NCBI RefSeq assembly: GCF_014647435.1
Contig: NZ_BMPE01000005.1
Coordinates: 62,001-126,000 of the forward strand
From: Deinococcus radiotolerans
Lineage (GTDB): Bacteria; Deinococcota; Deinococci; Deinococcales; Deinococcaceae
DNA length: 64,000 nt
Reading direction: 5' to 3'
In this document: positions 32,140 to 41,191 of the stretch, one piece after another
Layout of the letters: every line of letters starts with the position of its first letter
Numbering within the stretch: the first letter of the stretch is position 1
Made by a program: the position numbers and the translations under genes
The notes under the pieces: model-generated
Databases searched by the model: none
What the model saw: the letters and a program-made list of their open reading frames with translations, nothing else
Told to the model about the DNA's origin: nothing

Positions 32140-32655
32140 TCAGCGGTTCCGGAGCAGTGGGAACGGATTGATCGCCCCGCCTGACGTGTAGATCCCGTAG
32201 TGCAGGTGGGGCGGCGTGCCCTTCGCGTTTCCGCTGTCCCCCACGAAGCCCACCACGTCCCCCGCCTCCACCCAGTCCCCGCGTTTCAGGTTCGGGTACC
32301 GCTCCAGGTGCGCGTAGTAGTGCCGTTGCCCCGCCGGACCCAGGATCATCACCGTGCGGCCCCCCAGATTGTTCGGCCCGACGTTCACGACCATCCCGCG
32401 CGCCGTGGCACGGATCGGCGTGCCGCGCGGCGCGAAGATGTCCACCCCCTCGTGCCGCCGCCCCTGACTGCGCGCCCCACCCCAGGTATCCACGAAGCGC
32501 TGCCCCGGCAGGGGATTGGGCAGGCTACCTGCCACCGGAGCGGGTTCGGCCATCAGCGCCGCCATCCGCTGCGCGCCCTGAATCAGCGGCCACAGCAGGT
32601 ACGCCACGCCCGCCAGCACCAGCACCGTCACGATCACCCCGACCACCCTGCGCAT
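32140..32655 (-). CDS. M23-family metallopeptidase, membrane anchored
   Basis: 171 residues. The start at 32655 gives an N-terminal membrane helix ([20 protein letters not shown]), then a LytM/M23 domain with zinc ligands in RRHEGVDIF (HxxxD) and PHLHYG (HLH). Such enzymes cut peptidoglycan cross-links or act as lysostaphin-like hydrolases. The DNA reading upstream stays open for 27 codons but would put charged residues ahead of the anchor. Convergent with the epimerase gene, 44 bases apart. Confidence 0.88.
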   Translation of the reverse strand: MRRVVGVIVTVLVLAGVAYLLWPLIQGAQRMAALMAEPAPVAGSLPNPLPGQRFVDTWGGARSQGRRHEGVDIFAPRGTPIRATARGMVVNVGPNNLGGRTVMILGPAGQRHYYAHLERYPNLKRGDWVEAGDVVGFVGDSGNAKGTPPHLHYGIYTSGGAINPFPLLRNR

Positions 32656-32755
32656 ATGCCGGGCAGCATGCCGCCTGCCCCCGCGCCGTGAACCGGGCAA
32701 AAGTTGCAGAGCCGCCAACCATGAACGCGACCACAAGGCGCGTGCCCACGCGCGC

Positions 32756-32761
32756 TAGACT
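32756..32761 (+). promoter_or_regulatory. Leaderless -10 element (TAGACT)
   Basis: TAGACT ends six bases before ATG 32768 of the first M16 gene. Confidence 0.5.
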
Positions 32762-32767
32762 GCCCGG

Positions 32768-34057
32768 ATGCCTGTCCGCCCCCCACCCAGTTCCCCCGCC
32801 CACCTGTGGACCCTGCCCGGCGGCCTGACCGTCGTGTTCGAACGCCGCCACACGCCCGGCTTCGCGTTCGACCTGCGCGTCCCGGTCGGCAGCGCCCACG
32901 ACCCCGCCGGGGCGGAGGGGACGGGCGGCGTGCTGGAGGAATGGCTGTTCAAGGGCGCCGCCGGCATGGACGCCCGCGCCCTGCAGGACGCCTTCGACGA
33001 CCTCGGCGTGCGCCGGGGCGGCGGCGTGGGGCCCGAGGCCACCCGCATCGGCGTGAGTGGCCTGCGCGCCGACCTGCGCGCCGCGCTGGCCCTCACCGCC
33101 GACGTCCTGAACCGCCCCGAACTGCCCGAGGACGAATTCGAGATCCTCACTGACCTCGCCCGGCAGGACCTGGAGGGTCTGGAGGACAGCCCCGCCGACC
33201 GGCTCGCCACCCGCGCCCGGCAGGTCGCCTTCCCCCGCCCCCCGGCCTCCCCGTACGCCGGGTACGCGCACCCCGCCAGCGGCACCCCGGACGGCCTGGA
33301 CGCCCTCACCCCGCAGGGCGTGCGCGAGCACCTCACCCGCTACGGGCAGGCGGGCAGTGTGCTGGGACTCGTCGCCGACCTCGACCCAGGTGACGCTCTC
33401 GCCCTCGTCGAGGGGACCCTCGGCGGCCTGCGGCCCGGCCTCGACGAACCCGTCCCCGCGCCCTTCCAGGTCCACGTGCAGGCACACGAACCTCACCCGG
33501 ACGGCGAGCAGACGCACCTCAGCCTCACCGCGCCCGGCGTCGGCCCCCGCGACCCGCACTGGCTGGCGTGGCAGGTCGCCCTGACCGCCCTGAGCGGCGG
33601 CAGCGCCAGCCGACTCTTCCACGCCGTCCGAGAGGAACGCGGCCTCGCCTATTCCGTCAGCGCCAGCCCCATCCTCCTCGGCGGGCACGGCTACCTCAGC
33701 GCGTACGCCGCCAGCACCCCCGACCGCGCCCCCGAGACCCTCCAGGTGCTCAGAGAGGAACTCGCCCGCCTCCCGCAGGGCCTGACCCCCGCCGAGTTCG
33801 AACGGGCCCGCACCGGCCTCGCCACCAGCGTCATCTTCGGCGCCGAGAGCCTACGCGGCCGCGCCCACGCCCTGACCCGCGACGTCGCCCTGTTCGGCCA
33901 CCCCCGCTCCGTCCAGACCCTGCGCGAGAGCATCCAGGCCCTCACCCTCGACCACGTCAACGATTTTCTCAGCACCTACGACCCCACCCGGGACGCCACT
34001 ACCGTCACCCTCGGCCCCAGCGACCCCACCCTCAACCCGGACCCCACCCATGCCTGA
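32768..34057 (+). CDS. M16-family peptidase-like subunit without zinc motif
   Basis: 429 residues with the two-lobed M16 fold. Where the catalytic HxxEH should be, the sequence reads [16 protein letters not shown], so both zinc histidines are missing. In two-component M16 peptidases one subunit carries zinc and the other the substrate-binding arginine/tyrosine residues; [15 protein letters not shown] in the second lobe fits the latter. Overlaps the active partner by eight bases. Likely an obligate heterodimer partner. Confidence 0.87.
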   Translation: MPVRPPPSSPAHLWTLPGGLTVVFERRHTPGFAFDLRVPVGSAHDPAGAEGTGGVLEEWLFKGAAGMDARALQDAFDDLGVRRGGGVGPEATRIGVSGLRADLRAALALTADVLNRPELPEDEFEILTDLARQDLEGLEDSPADRLATRARQVAFPRPPASPYAGYAHPASGTPDGLDALTPQGVREHLTRYGQAGSVLGLVADLDPGDALALVEGTLGGLRPGLDEPVPAPFQVHVQAHEPHPDGEQTHLSLTAPGVGPRDPHWLAWQVALTALSGGSASRLFHAVREERGLAYSVSASPILLGGHGYLSAYAASTPDRAPETLQVLREELARLPQGLTPAEFERARTGLATSVIFGAESLRGRAHALTRDVALFGHPRSVQTLRESIQALTLDHVNDFLSTYDPTRDATTVTLGPSDPTLNPDPTHA

Positions 34058-35279
34058 CCTGCACCAGTACACCCTCCCCAACGGCCTCACCCTCCTCCTC
34101 GAACCCGACCCGGACGCGCAGACCATCGCCGCCGGGTACTTCGTGAACACCGGCAGCCGCGAAGAGAGCCCACAGGACATGGGGGCCAGCCACTTCATCG
34201 AGCACCTCCTGTTCAAAGGCAGCGACGCACTCAGCGCCCGCGAACTCAACGAACGCCTCGACGACCTCGGCGGGCACGCCAACGCCTTCACCAGCGAAGA
34301 AGCCACCGTCTACCACGCCGCCACCCTCCCCGAACACACCCCCGAACTCCTGCACACCCTCACCGAACTGATGCGCCCCGCCCTGCGCGAGGATGACATC
34401 CACACCGAACGCGGCGTCATCCTCGAAGAAATCGCCATGTACGCCGACCAGCCCAGCGTCCGCGTCACCGACCAGCTCCGCGCCGACTACTGGGGCGACC
34501 ACCCCCTCGGCCAGCCCATCCTCGGCACCACCCACACCGTCACCACCCTCAGCCCCGACACCCTCCGTGCCCACCATCAGGCCCGCTACGGCGCCCGCCG
34601 CGTCACCCTCGCCGTCACCGGCCAGTTCGACCCCCACCAGCTCCCTCAGTGGGCCGAACAGCACCTCAAGGACTGGCCCACCGGCACCCCCACCCCCCAC
34701 CCCGACCCCCGCCCCCCCGCCTGGCCCGACCAGACCCGCACCCTCACCGACCCCGACCTCACCCGCGTCCACCTCGCCGCCACCAGCCCCGGCCTGAGCG
34801 CCCACCACCCCCTGCGCGAAGCCGCGCACATCCTCGCCGACCTCATCGGCGGCGAAAACGGCGCCCTCTACTGGACCCTCATCGACACCGGCACCTGCGA
34901 CAGCGCCGACCTCGCCCACCTCGAATACCAGCACCACGGTACCTTCGAAGGCGGCTTCACCAGCGACCCCGACCGCGCCCCCCAGGCCCTCGCCACCTAC
35001 CGCAAAGTCCTCGCGGACGCCCACACCCTCATCACCCCCCACGCCGTGCGCCGCGCCGCCCGCAAACTCGCCGTCAGCACGCTCCTGCGCGCCGAAACAC
35101 CCCAGGGCCGCCTCTTCACCCTCGGCATGGAATACCTCGCCACCGGCCGCACCCTCAGCACCGACGACCTCGTCAAACGCTACGAAACCGTCACCGTCGA
35201 GCAGGTGCAGGAAGTGCTGCGGCTCTGCCCCATGGACCGGCTGACGGTTGTGGCGCTCGGGCCTATCGCGGAACTCTGA
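34050..35279 (+). CDS. M16-family zinc peptidase (active subunit)
   Basis: 409 residues. [46 protein letters not shown] holds the inverted zinc motif HFIEH plus the distal Glu. Partner of the zinc-less protein encoded just upstream; together they probably degrade small peptides. Codon use is extreme in C-ending codons, making this stretch the most C-rich of the plus strand. A gene-free element follows directly. Confidence 0.92.
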   Translation: MPDLHQYTLPNGLTLLLEPDPDAQTIAAGYFVNTGSREESPQDMGASHFIEHLLFKGSDALSARELNERLDDLGGHANAFTSEEATVYHAATLPEHTPELLHTLTELMRPALREDDIHTERGVILEEIAMYADQPSVRVTDQLRADYWGDHPLGQPILGTTHTVTTLSPDTLRAHHQARYGARRVTLAVTGQFDPHQLPQWAEQHLKDWPTGTPTPHPDPRPPAWPDQTRTLTDPDLTRVHLAATSPGLSAHHPLREAAHILADLIGGENGALYWTLIDTGTCDSADLAHLEYQHHGTFEGGFTSDPDRAPQALATYRKVLADAHTLITPHAVRRAARKLAVSTLLRAETPQGRLFTLGMEYLATGRTLSTDDLVKRYETVTVEQVQEVLRLCPMDRLTVVALGPIAEL

Positions 35280-35315
35280 CGTTCATCTGGGGTCGGGTCT
35301 TCCCGCTGCAATGGG

Positions 35316-35372
<57 letters not shown>

Positions 35373-35471
35373 GCTTACGTTGGCACTGGGCAAGAGTTTT
35401 GACCCCTGCGGCGGTCTTGCGTCGGGCGGTGACGGGTCTGGCTTCGACGCCATCCTGCGCCCCCTCGTAGG

Positions 35472-35494
35472 CCCGCGCGCTGCGCGCACGACGG
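35472..35494 (+). repeat. Inner inverted repeat, left arm
   Basis: 23 bases rich in GCGC, exactly complementary in reverse to 35642-35664. Confidence 0.8.
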
Positions 35495-35563
35495 CCGGTG
35501 GGGGTCTGCGGTCCAGTGACGGGTGGAACGCTTCGCGCCGCTGATCGACTTTGAAAAGACCGC

Positions 35564-35579
35564 TTTGGCAGAAGCCAAA
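35564..35579. repeat. Central hairpin TTTGGC-AGAA-GCCAAA
   Basis: Six-base stem with AGAA loop lying at the common centre of the outer and inner inverted repeats. Confidence 0.6.
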
Positions 35580-35641
35580 AAAGTAGAACCTTCCGGCACG
35601 CACCAAGTTGGCTGGCCCCACAACCGTCGTGGCAGCCGAGC

Positions 35642-35664
35642 CCGTCGTGCGCGCAGCGCGCGGG
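35642..35664 (-). repeat. Inner inverted repeat, right arm
   Basis: Exact reverse complement of 35472-35494. Confidence 0.8.
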
Positions 35665-35764
35665 GCGGACGCAGCGAATTCGGAGGCATGAAGACCCATC
35701 AGTGGCCGAACCCGCCCCATACCCACTGACCACCTGTGAGAAATACCTGCCGAGCGCAGCGACT

Positions 35765-35824
<60 letters not shown>

Positions 35825-35864
35825 ACCCTTCCACGTTATTTCGGGCTTTTAGCCCACCTGACGA

Positions 35865-36695
35865 TCACCCACGAGTCATCGCCGCGTACAGCGCGAGCAC
35901 CTCGCGCGCTTCGTCCACGTGCATCTGTTCCACGAGTGCGCCCTGGTGTGTGGCGATGCTTTTCCCTTCGTTTCGCGCGGCGTCCCACGCGTTGATGAGG
36001 GCCTGTGCCTCTGCCGCTTCGGTTGCGGTGACGCCGTAGGCGTGGTTGGCAGCTTCAATCTGGTTGGGGTGGATGAGGGTTTTGCCGCTGAAGCCGAGGG
36101 CGCGGCCCTGCTGGCATTCGCGGGTGAATCCGCCCATGTTGCGGATGTCGTTGTAGACGGCGTCGAGGGGTGTTTTGCCATGGGCGCGGGCGGCGAGGAC
36201 GACGCTGCTCAGGGCGTGGAGGAGGGGGGTGCGGTCGGGGTGGGGCTGGGTGCGCAGGGCGCGGGCGAGGTCGTTGGCGCCGACGATGAGGGTGGTGACG
36301 CCGGGCACGGCGGCGATCTGGGGGGCGTTGAGGACGCCTTGTGGGGTTTCGATCATGGCCCAGAGGGGAAGGCCGAGGCTGAGGGCGTGGGCGTCGTGGG
36401 CGTGTTCGACTTTGGGGAGGACGATGCCGCTGGCGCCTGCGGTGAGGGCGAGTTCGCGGTCGTCGTGTTCCCAGGGGGTGTTCAGGGCGTTGACGCGGAT
36501 GAGCACGGGGATGGTCCAGGGGGTCTGGAGGGCCTGGCGGATGTGGTCGCGTGCGTGGGGTTTGTGTTCGGGGGCGACGGCGTCTTCGAGGTCGAGGATG
36601 ATGGCGTCGGCGCCCAGGGTGCGGGCTTTGTCGATGGCGCGGGGTTTGTCGCCGGGGACGTACAGGACGGAGCGTGTGGGGCGGGTGGAGGGCAT
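35865..36695 (-). CDS. CitE-like HpcH/HpaI aldolase family lyase
   Basis: 276 residues. RSVLYVPGDKPRAIDKA, ADAIILDLEDAVAPEHK (metal Glu/Asp and substrate site), VLIRVNALNTPW and AMIETPQGVLNAPQIA are typical of citrate lyase beta-subunit-like and malyl-CoA-type lyases, which cleave or form (hydroxy)acyl-CoA C-C bonds. No citrate lyase alpha or gamma genes are nearby, so a stand-alone CitE-like role (such as citramalyl- or beta-methylmalyl-CoA) is more likely. Leaderless start with GATACT six bases upstream. Confidence 0.88.
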   Translation of the reverse strand: MPSTRPTRSVLYVPGDKPRAIDKARTLGADAIILDLEDAVAPEHKPHARDHIRQALQTPWTIPVLIRVNALNTPWEHDDRELALTAGASGIVLPKVEHAHDAHALSLGLPLWAMIETPQGVLNAPQIAAVPGVTTLIVGANDLARALRTQPHPDRTPLLHALSSVVLAARAHGKTPLDAVYNDIRNMGGFTRECQQGRALGFSGKTLIHPNQIEAANHAYGVTATEAAEAQALINAWDAARNEGKSIATHQGALVEQMHVDEAREVLALYAAMTRG

Positions 36696-36701
36696 GGGTT
36701 C

Positions 36702-36707
36702 AGTATC
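36702..36707 (-). promoter_or_regulatory. Leaderless -10 element (GATACT)
   Basis: GATACT on the minus strand ends six bases before the lyase ATG at 36695. Confidence 0.45.
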
Positions 36708-36745
36708 GGGCTGTGCGGCCGGTGATGGGATGCGGTGACGGGGTG

Positions 36746-36751
36746 CATAGT
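36746..36751 (+). promoter_or_regulatory. Leaderless -10 element (CATAGT)
   Basis: CATAGT ends six bases before ATG 36758 of the GH32 gene; divergent to the lyase promoter 44 bases away. Confidence 0.4.
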
Positions 36752-36757
36752 GGCGGT

Positions 36758-38113
36758 ATGGCTGTCCTGCGTCCGCGTGTGCATTTCACCGCCCGGCGGT
36801 TCTGGCTGAACGACCCGAATGGGCTGGTGTTCGCGGGGGGGCGGTATCACGTGTTCTTCCAGCACAATCCGCGCGCGGGGAATCACGGGTACATGAGCTG
36901 GGGGCACGCGTCGAGCGTGGACCTGCTGCGTTGGGAGGAGCATGAGGTGGCGCTGCCGTGGCGGGAGGGGCAGGATGTGTTCTCGGGGAGCGCGGTGGTG
37001 GACTGGCGGAACACGTCGGGCCTGGGGGGCGCGGGGGATGGGGGGCCGCCGGTGGTGGCGATGTTCACGGGGAACGGCTTTTACCATCAGGCGCAGTACC
37101 TGGCGGTCAGTCGGGACGGTGGGGCGACGTGGGCCTTCGGGCCGCCGGAGCCGGTGCTGGATGAAGGCAAGCAGGATTTCCGTGATCCGAAGGTGTTCTG
37201 GTACGCGCCGGGAGAGTACTGGGTGAGCGTGGTGGTGCACCCGGACGAGCGGCAGGTGGGGGTGTACACGTCGCCGGACCTGCGGGTGTGGTCGCAGGTC
37301 AGTGTGTTCGGCCCGGCGGGTGGCGTGGCGGGCATCTGGGAGGTGCCGGACCTGTTTCCGCTGGAGGTGGCGGGGCAGGAGCGGTGGGTGTTGAAGGTGG
37401 ATGTATTCGAGGGCGGACCGCAGGGCGGGACGGGCGCGCAGTACTGGGTGGGCGACTTTGACGGGCGGGTGTTCACGCCGTCGCAGGGGGCGCGCTGGGC
37501 GGATGTGGGCAAGGATTTCTACGCGGCGATCACGTTCAGTGACCTGCCGCAGCCGGGGCGGCGGGTGTGGCTGGGGTGGCTGAACAACTGGGTGTACGCG
37601 AACCACCTGTCAACCCAACCGTGGCAGGGGGTGTTGACGCTGCCGCGTGAGCTGAGTCTGGTTCCGGACGGCCCGGAGTGGGCGCTGGCGCAGGTGCCGG
37701 TGCCGGAACTGGAGGCGCTGCGGGAGGAGCCGCTGGCGCTGCCGGATGGTCAGCGGGTCGAGGTGGGGGAGGGGGTGCCGTTGGACCTCACGCTGCCCCT
37801 GACGTCCTGGACACTCCAGCTGCTGTCTGCTGGGGGAGAGGAGGCGCGGCTGTGGCTGGACGGCGGGAGCCTGCACCTCACCCGCGCGGCGCCGCAGGCT
37901 CTGGAGGACTTCGCCGGGACGTTCAGTGCGCCGCTCCCGGACGCGGTGGGCGAGGTGCGGGTGCTGCTGGACACCTGCACGCTGGAGGTCTTTGCGGCAG
38001 GGGGGCGGCTGGCGTTCACGCAACTCCTGCTGCCGCACGAGCCGATCTCGGCGCTGCGGCTGAGCGGGGTGGTTGGGCGCGGCTGGACGCTGCGGCCCAC
38101 CCAGGCGCCGTAG
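36758..38113 (+). CDS. GH32 beta-fructosidase (sucrose/fructan hydrolase)
   Basis: 451 residues, no signal peptide, so cytoplasmic. The nucleophile is D19 in WLNDPNG, the transition-state stabiliser is in FRDPKV (about 140), and the acid/base Glu is in WEVPDLF (about 193), where the usual Cys of the EC motif is Val, a substitution known to favour fructan or inulin-type enzymes over invertases. The C-terminal beta-sandwich ends LLDTCTLEVFAAGGRLAFTQ. No dedicated transporter or PTS gene stands beside it. The frame is open 28 codons upstream, but the -10 element and conserved N-terminus fix 36758. Confidence 0.92.
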   Translation: MAVLRPRVHFTARRFWLNDPNGLVFAGGRYHVFFQHNPRAGNHGYMSWGHASSVDLLRWEEHEVALPWREGQDVFSGSAVVDWRNTSGLGGAGDGGPPVVAMFTGNGFYHQAQYLAVSRDGGATWAFGPPEPVLDEGKQDFRDPKVFWYAPGEYWVSVVVHPDERQVGVYTSPDLRVWSQVSVFGPAGGVAGIWEVPDLFPLEVAGQERWVLKVDVFEGGPQGGTGAQYWVGDFDGRVFTPSQGARWADVGKDFYAAITFSDLPQPGRRVWLGWLNNWVYANHLSTQPWQGVLTLPRELSLVPDGPEWALAQVPVPELEALREEPLALPDGQRVEVGEGVPLDLTLPLTSWTLQLLSAGGEEARLWLDGGSLHLTRAAPQALEDFAGTFSAPLPDAVGEVRVLLDTCTLEVFAAGGRLAFTQLLLPHEPISALRLSGVVGRGWTLRPTQAP

Positions 38114-38125
38114 GGCCTCTCTGCC

Positions 38126-38509
38126 TCAGGTCAGGCCCCAGATGCGCGGCGGGGCGAGTTCCAGCACGTTCCCGGCCGGGTCGTGGAAGTACAAGCTCTC
38201 GCCCCGGTCGCCCCAGGCGTACCGCGTGACGTGCAGGCCGGCAGCGCGCAGCCTCGCCTCCCAGGTGTCGGTCTGGGGGGGGTCCAGGGTCAGGCAGGCG
38301 TGCCCGCCAGGCGTTCCGGCGTGCGGGGGGACGTCGCCGGGCTGGGCGCTGGCGCGCGGGTCGAAGATCAGCAGCATGCTGCCGTCCAGCCGGTAGAACA
38401 GGTGCCGCCCCGGGACCCTGCTGTGCAAGGTCAGGCCGAGCACCTCGCTGTAGAAGTGCTCGGCTGCGTTCAGGTCGTGGGTGTACAGGCAGGTTTCCAG
38501 GACGCGCAT
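38126..38509 (-). CDS. VOC (glyoxalase/dioxygenase) family protein
   Basis: 127 residues, vicinal oxygen chelate fold of two beta-alpha-beta-beta-beta units. RVLETCLYTHDLNAAEHFYSEVLGL supplies the first metal ligand region, GGHACLTL and SLYFHDPAGNVLEL the others. Could be a glyoxalase, fosfomycin-resistance-like or dioxygenase protein; substrate unknown. Nine bases after the RIO kinase stop on the same strand, so likely cotranscribed. Confidence 0.88.
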   Translation of the reverse strand: MRVLETCLYTHDLNAAEHFYSEVLGLTLHSRVPGRHLFYRLDGSMLLIFDPRASAQPGDVPPHAGTPGGHACLTLDPPQTDTWEARLRAAGLHVTRYAWGDRGESLYFHDPAGNVLELAPPRIWGLT

Positions 38510-38518
38510 GGGCGCAGC

Positions 38519-39427
38519 TTAGGGCAGCAGCAGGCGGGGTTCGGGCGCGGGGCCCTGCGCGCGGCGCTGCACGTCGCGCAGGACGCTGGAGCCGTCGGCG
38601 TGGATGCCGTGCTTGCGGAAGCTGGTGGCGAGACTCTGGGCGTCCCGGGCGAGCAGGTCGCGGAAGTGCGGGTTCTGACGGGTTGACAGTTGCGGGAAAT
38701 CAATGATGGTCACGGTGTCCTCCCACCAGAGCAGGTTGTAGGTGCTGTAGTCGCCGTGCGCGTACCCGAGCCGCAGCAGGTGGCCCATGCCGGTCAGGCT
38801 CTGCTCCCAGGCGCTGCGGGCCTGCTCGGGGTTCAGTGCGGCGTCGCTGAGGCGCGGGGCGACGTAGTCCTCGGTGCCGATCAATCGCATCAGGACGGCG
38901 GGGTACGTGGCGGTGTAGTCGTAGGGGTGGGGGCCGACGAGGGGTTCGGGGACGGGCAGGCCGGCCTGCCACAGTTCCCACAGGTGCGCGTACTCGGCGG
39001 CCACCCAGCCGTGCTGGAGCATCTCCAGGCCCGCGCGGGTGCGGCCCTCGATGGCGCGGCGGTCGCGGTCTTTGATGATGACCTGCCCGGCGCGGTACAC
39101 GCTGTCGTCCTTGAAGGAGCGGGCCTGCAGGTCGCGGTAGAGCTTCACGAGGACGCTGCCGCGGGGGCCGCGGGCGACGTACGCGGTGGCTTCCTTGCCG
39201 CTCTTGAGTTCCGCGATGATCTCGGTGACGTGCCCCAGGTCCTTCAGGCGGCGGATCACGTCGTCCTGTTCGCTGTCCTCATCGGCGGTCATCTGGGCGA
39301 GCTGTCGCCTTCCAACAGGCTTTTTCTTGCCGCGCCGGCGGGGCTCGGCAGCGTCGGTCCAGGGGTCATCCAGCCAGTCCTGATCGGTCCAGTCCTGGTC
39401 GGATGGGTTGTGGGTGCGGGCGCTCAT
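38519..39427 (-). CDS. RIO1-like serine protein kinase
   Basis: 302 residues. The first ~55 residues are acidic then basic (DPWTDAAEPRRRGKKKP). The RIO domain has the phosphate loop ELKSGKEATAYVA, invariant Lys in SVLVKLYRD, catalytic Asp in YAHGDYSTYNLLWW and metal Asp in TIIDFPQ. Bacterial RIO-like kinases are little studied; archaeal and eukaryotic relatives act in small-subunit ribosome maturation. GGAGG precedes the ATG. It follows a 39-codon ORF by 15 bases. Confidence 0.92.
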   Translation of the reverse strand: MSARTHNPSDQDWTDQDWLDDPWTDAAEPRRRGKKKPVGRRQLAQMTADEDSEQDDVIRRLKDLGHVTEIIAELKSGKEATAYVARGPRGSVLVKLYRDLQARSFKDDSVYRAGQVIIKDRDRRAIEGRTRAGLEMLQHGWVAAEYAHLWELWQAGLPVPEPLVGPHPYDYTATYPAVLMRLIGTEDYVAPRLSDAALNPEQARSAWEQSLTGMGHLLRLGYAHGDYSTYNLLWWEDTVTIIDFPQLSTRQNPHFRDLLARDAQSLATSFRKHGIHADGSSVLRDVQRRAQGPAPEPRLLLP

Positions 39428-39442
39428 GGGCGCCTCCGGGGG

Positions 39443-39562
39443 TCAATCCAGGGTGTTGAGCCCGAAGGCAGAGGCGGCCAGTGGTGTTGCGTCAAAATCA
39501 CTCCAGGTTGCGGAAACGAGAACTCCGTGCGCGGCGGTCTGGATTTCAGTGATGTTGGTCAT
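39443..39562 (-). CDS. 39-residue small protein or leader peptide ahead of RIO kinase
   Basis: Not recognised. ATG at 39562, stop at 39443. The peptide begins MTNITEIQTAAHGVLVSATW and ends LAASAFGLNTLD; it is neutral to acidic, with no signal peptide and no cysteine. The reason to believe it is the ribosome site: AAAGGAGG eight bases before the ATG, near-perfect and one of the best in the window, plus a good promoter (39592-39621) giving a leader of about 20 bases. It may be a translated leader regulating the kinase gene or an independent small protein. Confidence 0.55.
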   Translation of the reverse strand: MTNITEIQTAAHGVLVSATWSDFDATPLAASAFGLNTLD

Positions 39563-39591
39563 AGCTGGCACCTCCTTTCGGTGATGGGTCA

Positions 39592-39621
39592 AGCGTAGCA
39601 GGAGAGCGTGGCGCGTGTCAC
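39592..39621 (-). promoter_or_regulatory. Promoter of the 39-aa ORF / RIO kinase operon (GTGACA-18-TACGCT)
   Basis: Minus-strand GTGACA (39621-39616), 18-base spacer, TACGCT (39597-39592). Transcription should begin near 39585. Confidence 0.6.
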
Positions 39622-39737
39622 GAAAGCGGGGAGGCTAGGCCATCACGCCTAGCGCCCGCTGGCTGACCTGGGCGGTCAGGCATGCGGGGCGGCGCACCTG
39701 TCTGCTGCGCACCGCCCCTGCTGCTGTTTCGCTGCGT

Positions 39738-40685
39738 TTACTTCAGCGTTTTGCTGATGTACGCGTTCGAATAGTAGTCGGTCGCTTTCGCGCCGGCCGG
39801 GAGTTTGCCCTGCTTCACCAGTGCGGCGACCGCCTTCGTCCACGCGGTGGGATTCATGGCGCCCAGGCCGTTCGCCTGCGTGTACGGGCCGGTCATCAGG
39901 GGCACGCTGGCCTTCAGGACGTCCAGGCTGCCGCTCGCGCCGAAGACGGGCTGCGCCAGCTTGAACGCGCGGGCGGGGTCGGCGACCGTGAACTTCAGGC
40001 CGCGCTGGCTGGCACGCACGACCTTCTTCGCCAGGTCGCCGGTCAGGCTCTTGCCGGTGCCGATCAGGCCCACACCGACCATCGGGTAAGCCTCCGTGAC
40101 GTCCAGCGTGTACACCTTCTTGCCGCTGGTGCGGGATAGTTGCAGCACGTCGTTGTTCGCGTAACCCACGGCGGCGTCCACCCGCCCGGCGCGCACGGCG
40201 TCCACCTGCGTGAACCCGATGGAGTTCAGGCGCACGTCGCGGCCCTCGTTCAGGTTCGCGCTGTCCAGCAGCGCCTGAATGGCGTGGTAGGAACTGCCGA
40301 ACGGCCCGGGAATGCCCACGGATTTCCCTTTCAGGCTCTCGGGTCCGTTCAGAGGCGAGAGGCTGAACACGGTCACCGGGTTCTTCTGGTACATCGTCAT
40401 GACGTACCGCACGTCCGCGCCCTGGTTGCGCGCGAAGATCGCGTCCTCCGGGTCGCCCACCACGAAGTCCAGCTTGCCCTGCAGGAGCAGCGGCAGCAGC
40501 TGCGATACGTACCCGTGCTGGTACTTGACCGTCAGGCCCTCCGCCCGGAAGTACCCCAGCTTGTCCGCGACGTAGAAGGGCGTGAACTGCACGTCCGGGT
40601 TATACCCCAGGCCGATGTTCACGGTGCGCTGCGCGGACGCGGTGGTGGCCAGCAGGCCCAGCAGGAGGAAAGCGGCACGCTTCAT
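39738..40685 (-). CDS. NMT1/THI5-like ABC substrate-binding protein
   Basis: 315 residues. Signal peptide MKRAAFLLLGLLATTASA, then RTVNIGLGYNPDVQFTPFYVADKLGYFRAEGLTVKYQHG, the hallmark of NMT1/THI5-type binding proteins (ThiY for hydroxymethylpyrimidine precursors, SsuA-like for sulfonates or nitrate). No permease or ATPase is encoded within this window beside it, and no TPP riboswitch was seen upstream. The substrate is probably a pyrimidine thiamine precursor but this is not proven. Leaderless start after TATACT. Confidence 0.85.
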   Translation of the reverse strand: MKRAAFLLLGLLATTASAQRTVNIGLGYNPDVQFTPFYVADKLGYFRAEGLTVKYQHGYVSQLLPLLLQGKLDFVVGDPEDAIFARNQGADVRYVMTMYQKNPVTVFSLSPLNGPESLKGKSVGIPGPFGSSYHAIQALLDSANLNEGRDVRLNSIGFTQVDAVRAGRVDAAVGYANNDVLQLSRTSGKKVYTLDVTEAYPMVGVGLIGTGKSLTGDLAKKVVRASQRGLKFTVADPARAFKLAQPVFGASGSLDVLKASVPLMTGPYTQANGLGAMNPTAWTKAVAALVKQGKLPAGAKATDYYSNAYISKTLK

Positions 40686-40692
40686 GAGAGGC

Positions 40693-40698
40693 AGTATA
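40693..40698 (-). promoter_or_regulatory. Leaderless -10 element (TATACT)
   Basis: TATACT on the minus strand ends seven bases before the ATG at 40685. Confidence 0.55.
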
Positions 40699-40832
40699 GG
40701 CGGGGCAGCTGACCGCGCCGTGACCCGGCTTCCCCTGTCCTGATCCATCGGGGTGCCGGATGTGCCGGATTCGGAAGTCTGATGGGTCTGTGTGGGACAC
40801 GCGCGCCGCGCGCCGCGTGTCATGCTCCGCGC

Positions 40833-41036
40833 ATGGACCTGAACTCCTGGACGCCGGACGACAACGCCCGCCGCTTCGCCACGCTGATCGCCACGGCGTC
40901 CGCCGTGTTCACCTTCCTGGCCCTCTGGATGGGCGCCGCCTGGCACCCGCTGCTGGCACTGCTGCTGGCCGCGGTGGACGCCGTGATCGTGTGGGTGCTG
41001 GCCCGGGCCGTGCTGCGCGCCTACTTCCGCCGCTGA
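40833..41036 (+). CDS. Small two-helix membrane protein
   Basis: 67 residues, unrecognised. Two hydrophobic helices (ATLIATASAVFTFLALWMG and LLALLLAAVDAVIVWVLA) separated by a short turn, ending in a basic tail AVLRAYFRR, so both ends are probably cytoplasmic. A CATGCT hexamer six bases before the ATG suggests a weak leaderless promoter. It precedes the RGG-repeat gene, which has its own promoter-like element. Confidence 0.6.
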   Translation: MDLNSWTPDDNARRFATLIATASAVFTFLALWMGAAWHPLLALLLAAVDAVIVWVLARAVLRAYFRR

Positions 41037-41091
41037 GCCGGGCGGCGCAGCATGAACAGCCGCGCAACGCCCGCCTTGCGTGGACGGGTGG

Positions 41092-41097
41092 TACACT
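41092..41097 (+). promoter_or_regulatory. -10 element (TACACT) ahead of the RGG-repeat gene
   Basis: TACACT with no convincing -35. Transcription from here gives an untranslated leader of roughly 88 bases before ATG 41192, unusually long in this window and G+C rich. Confidence 0.4.
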
Positions 41098-41191
41098 CGG
41101 GGGCACGCCCGCACACGCCCCAGAAGGCTGGGCAGTGCCCGGCCGCGTGAACAGCGCCCAGGTGGCGGCGGCAGACAAAGGAGAAAAACCC

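Noticed and set aside
40686..40832. TPP riboswitch ahead of the NMT1/THI5-like gene
   Set aside because: The gene starts seven bases after a -10 hexamer, leaving no room for a riboswitch.
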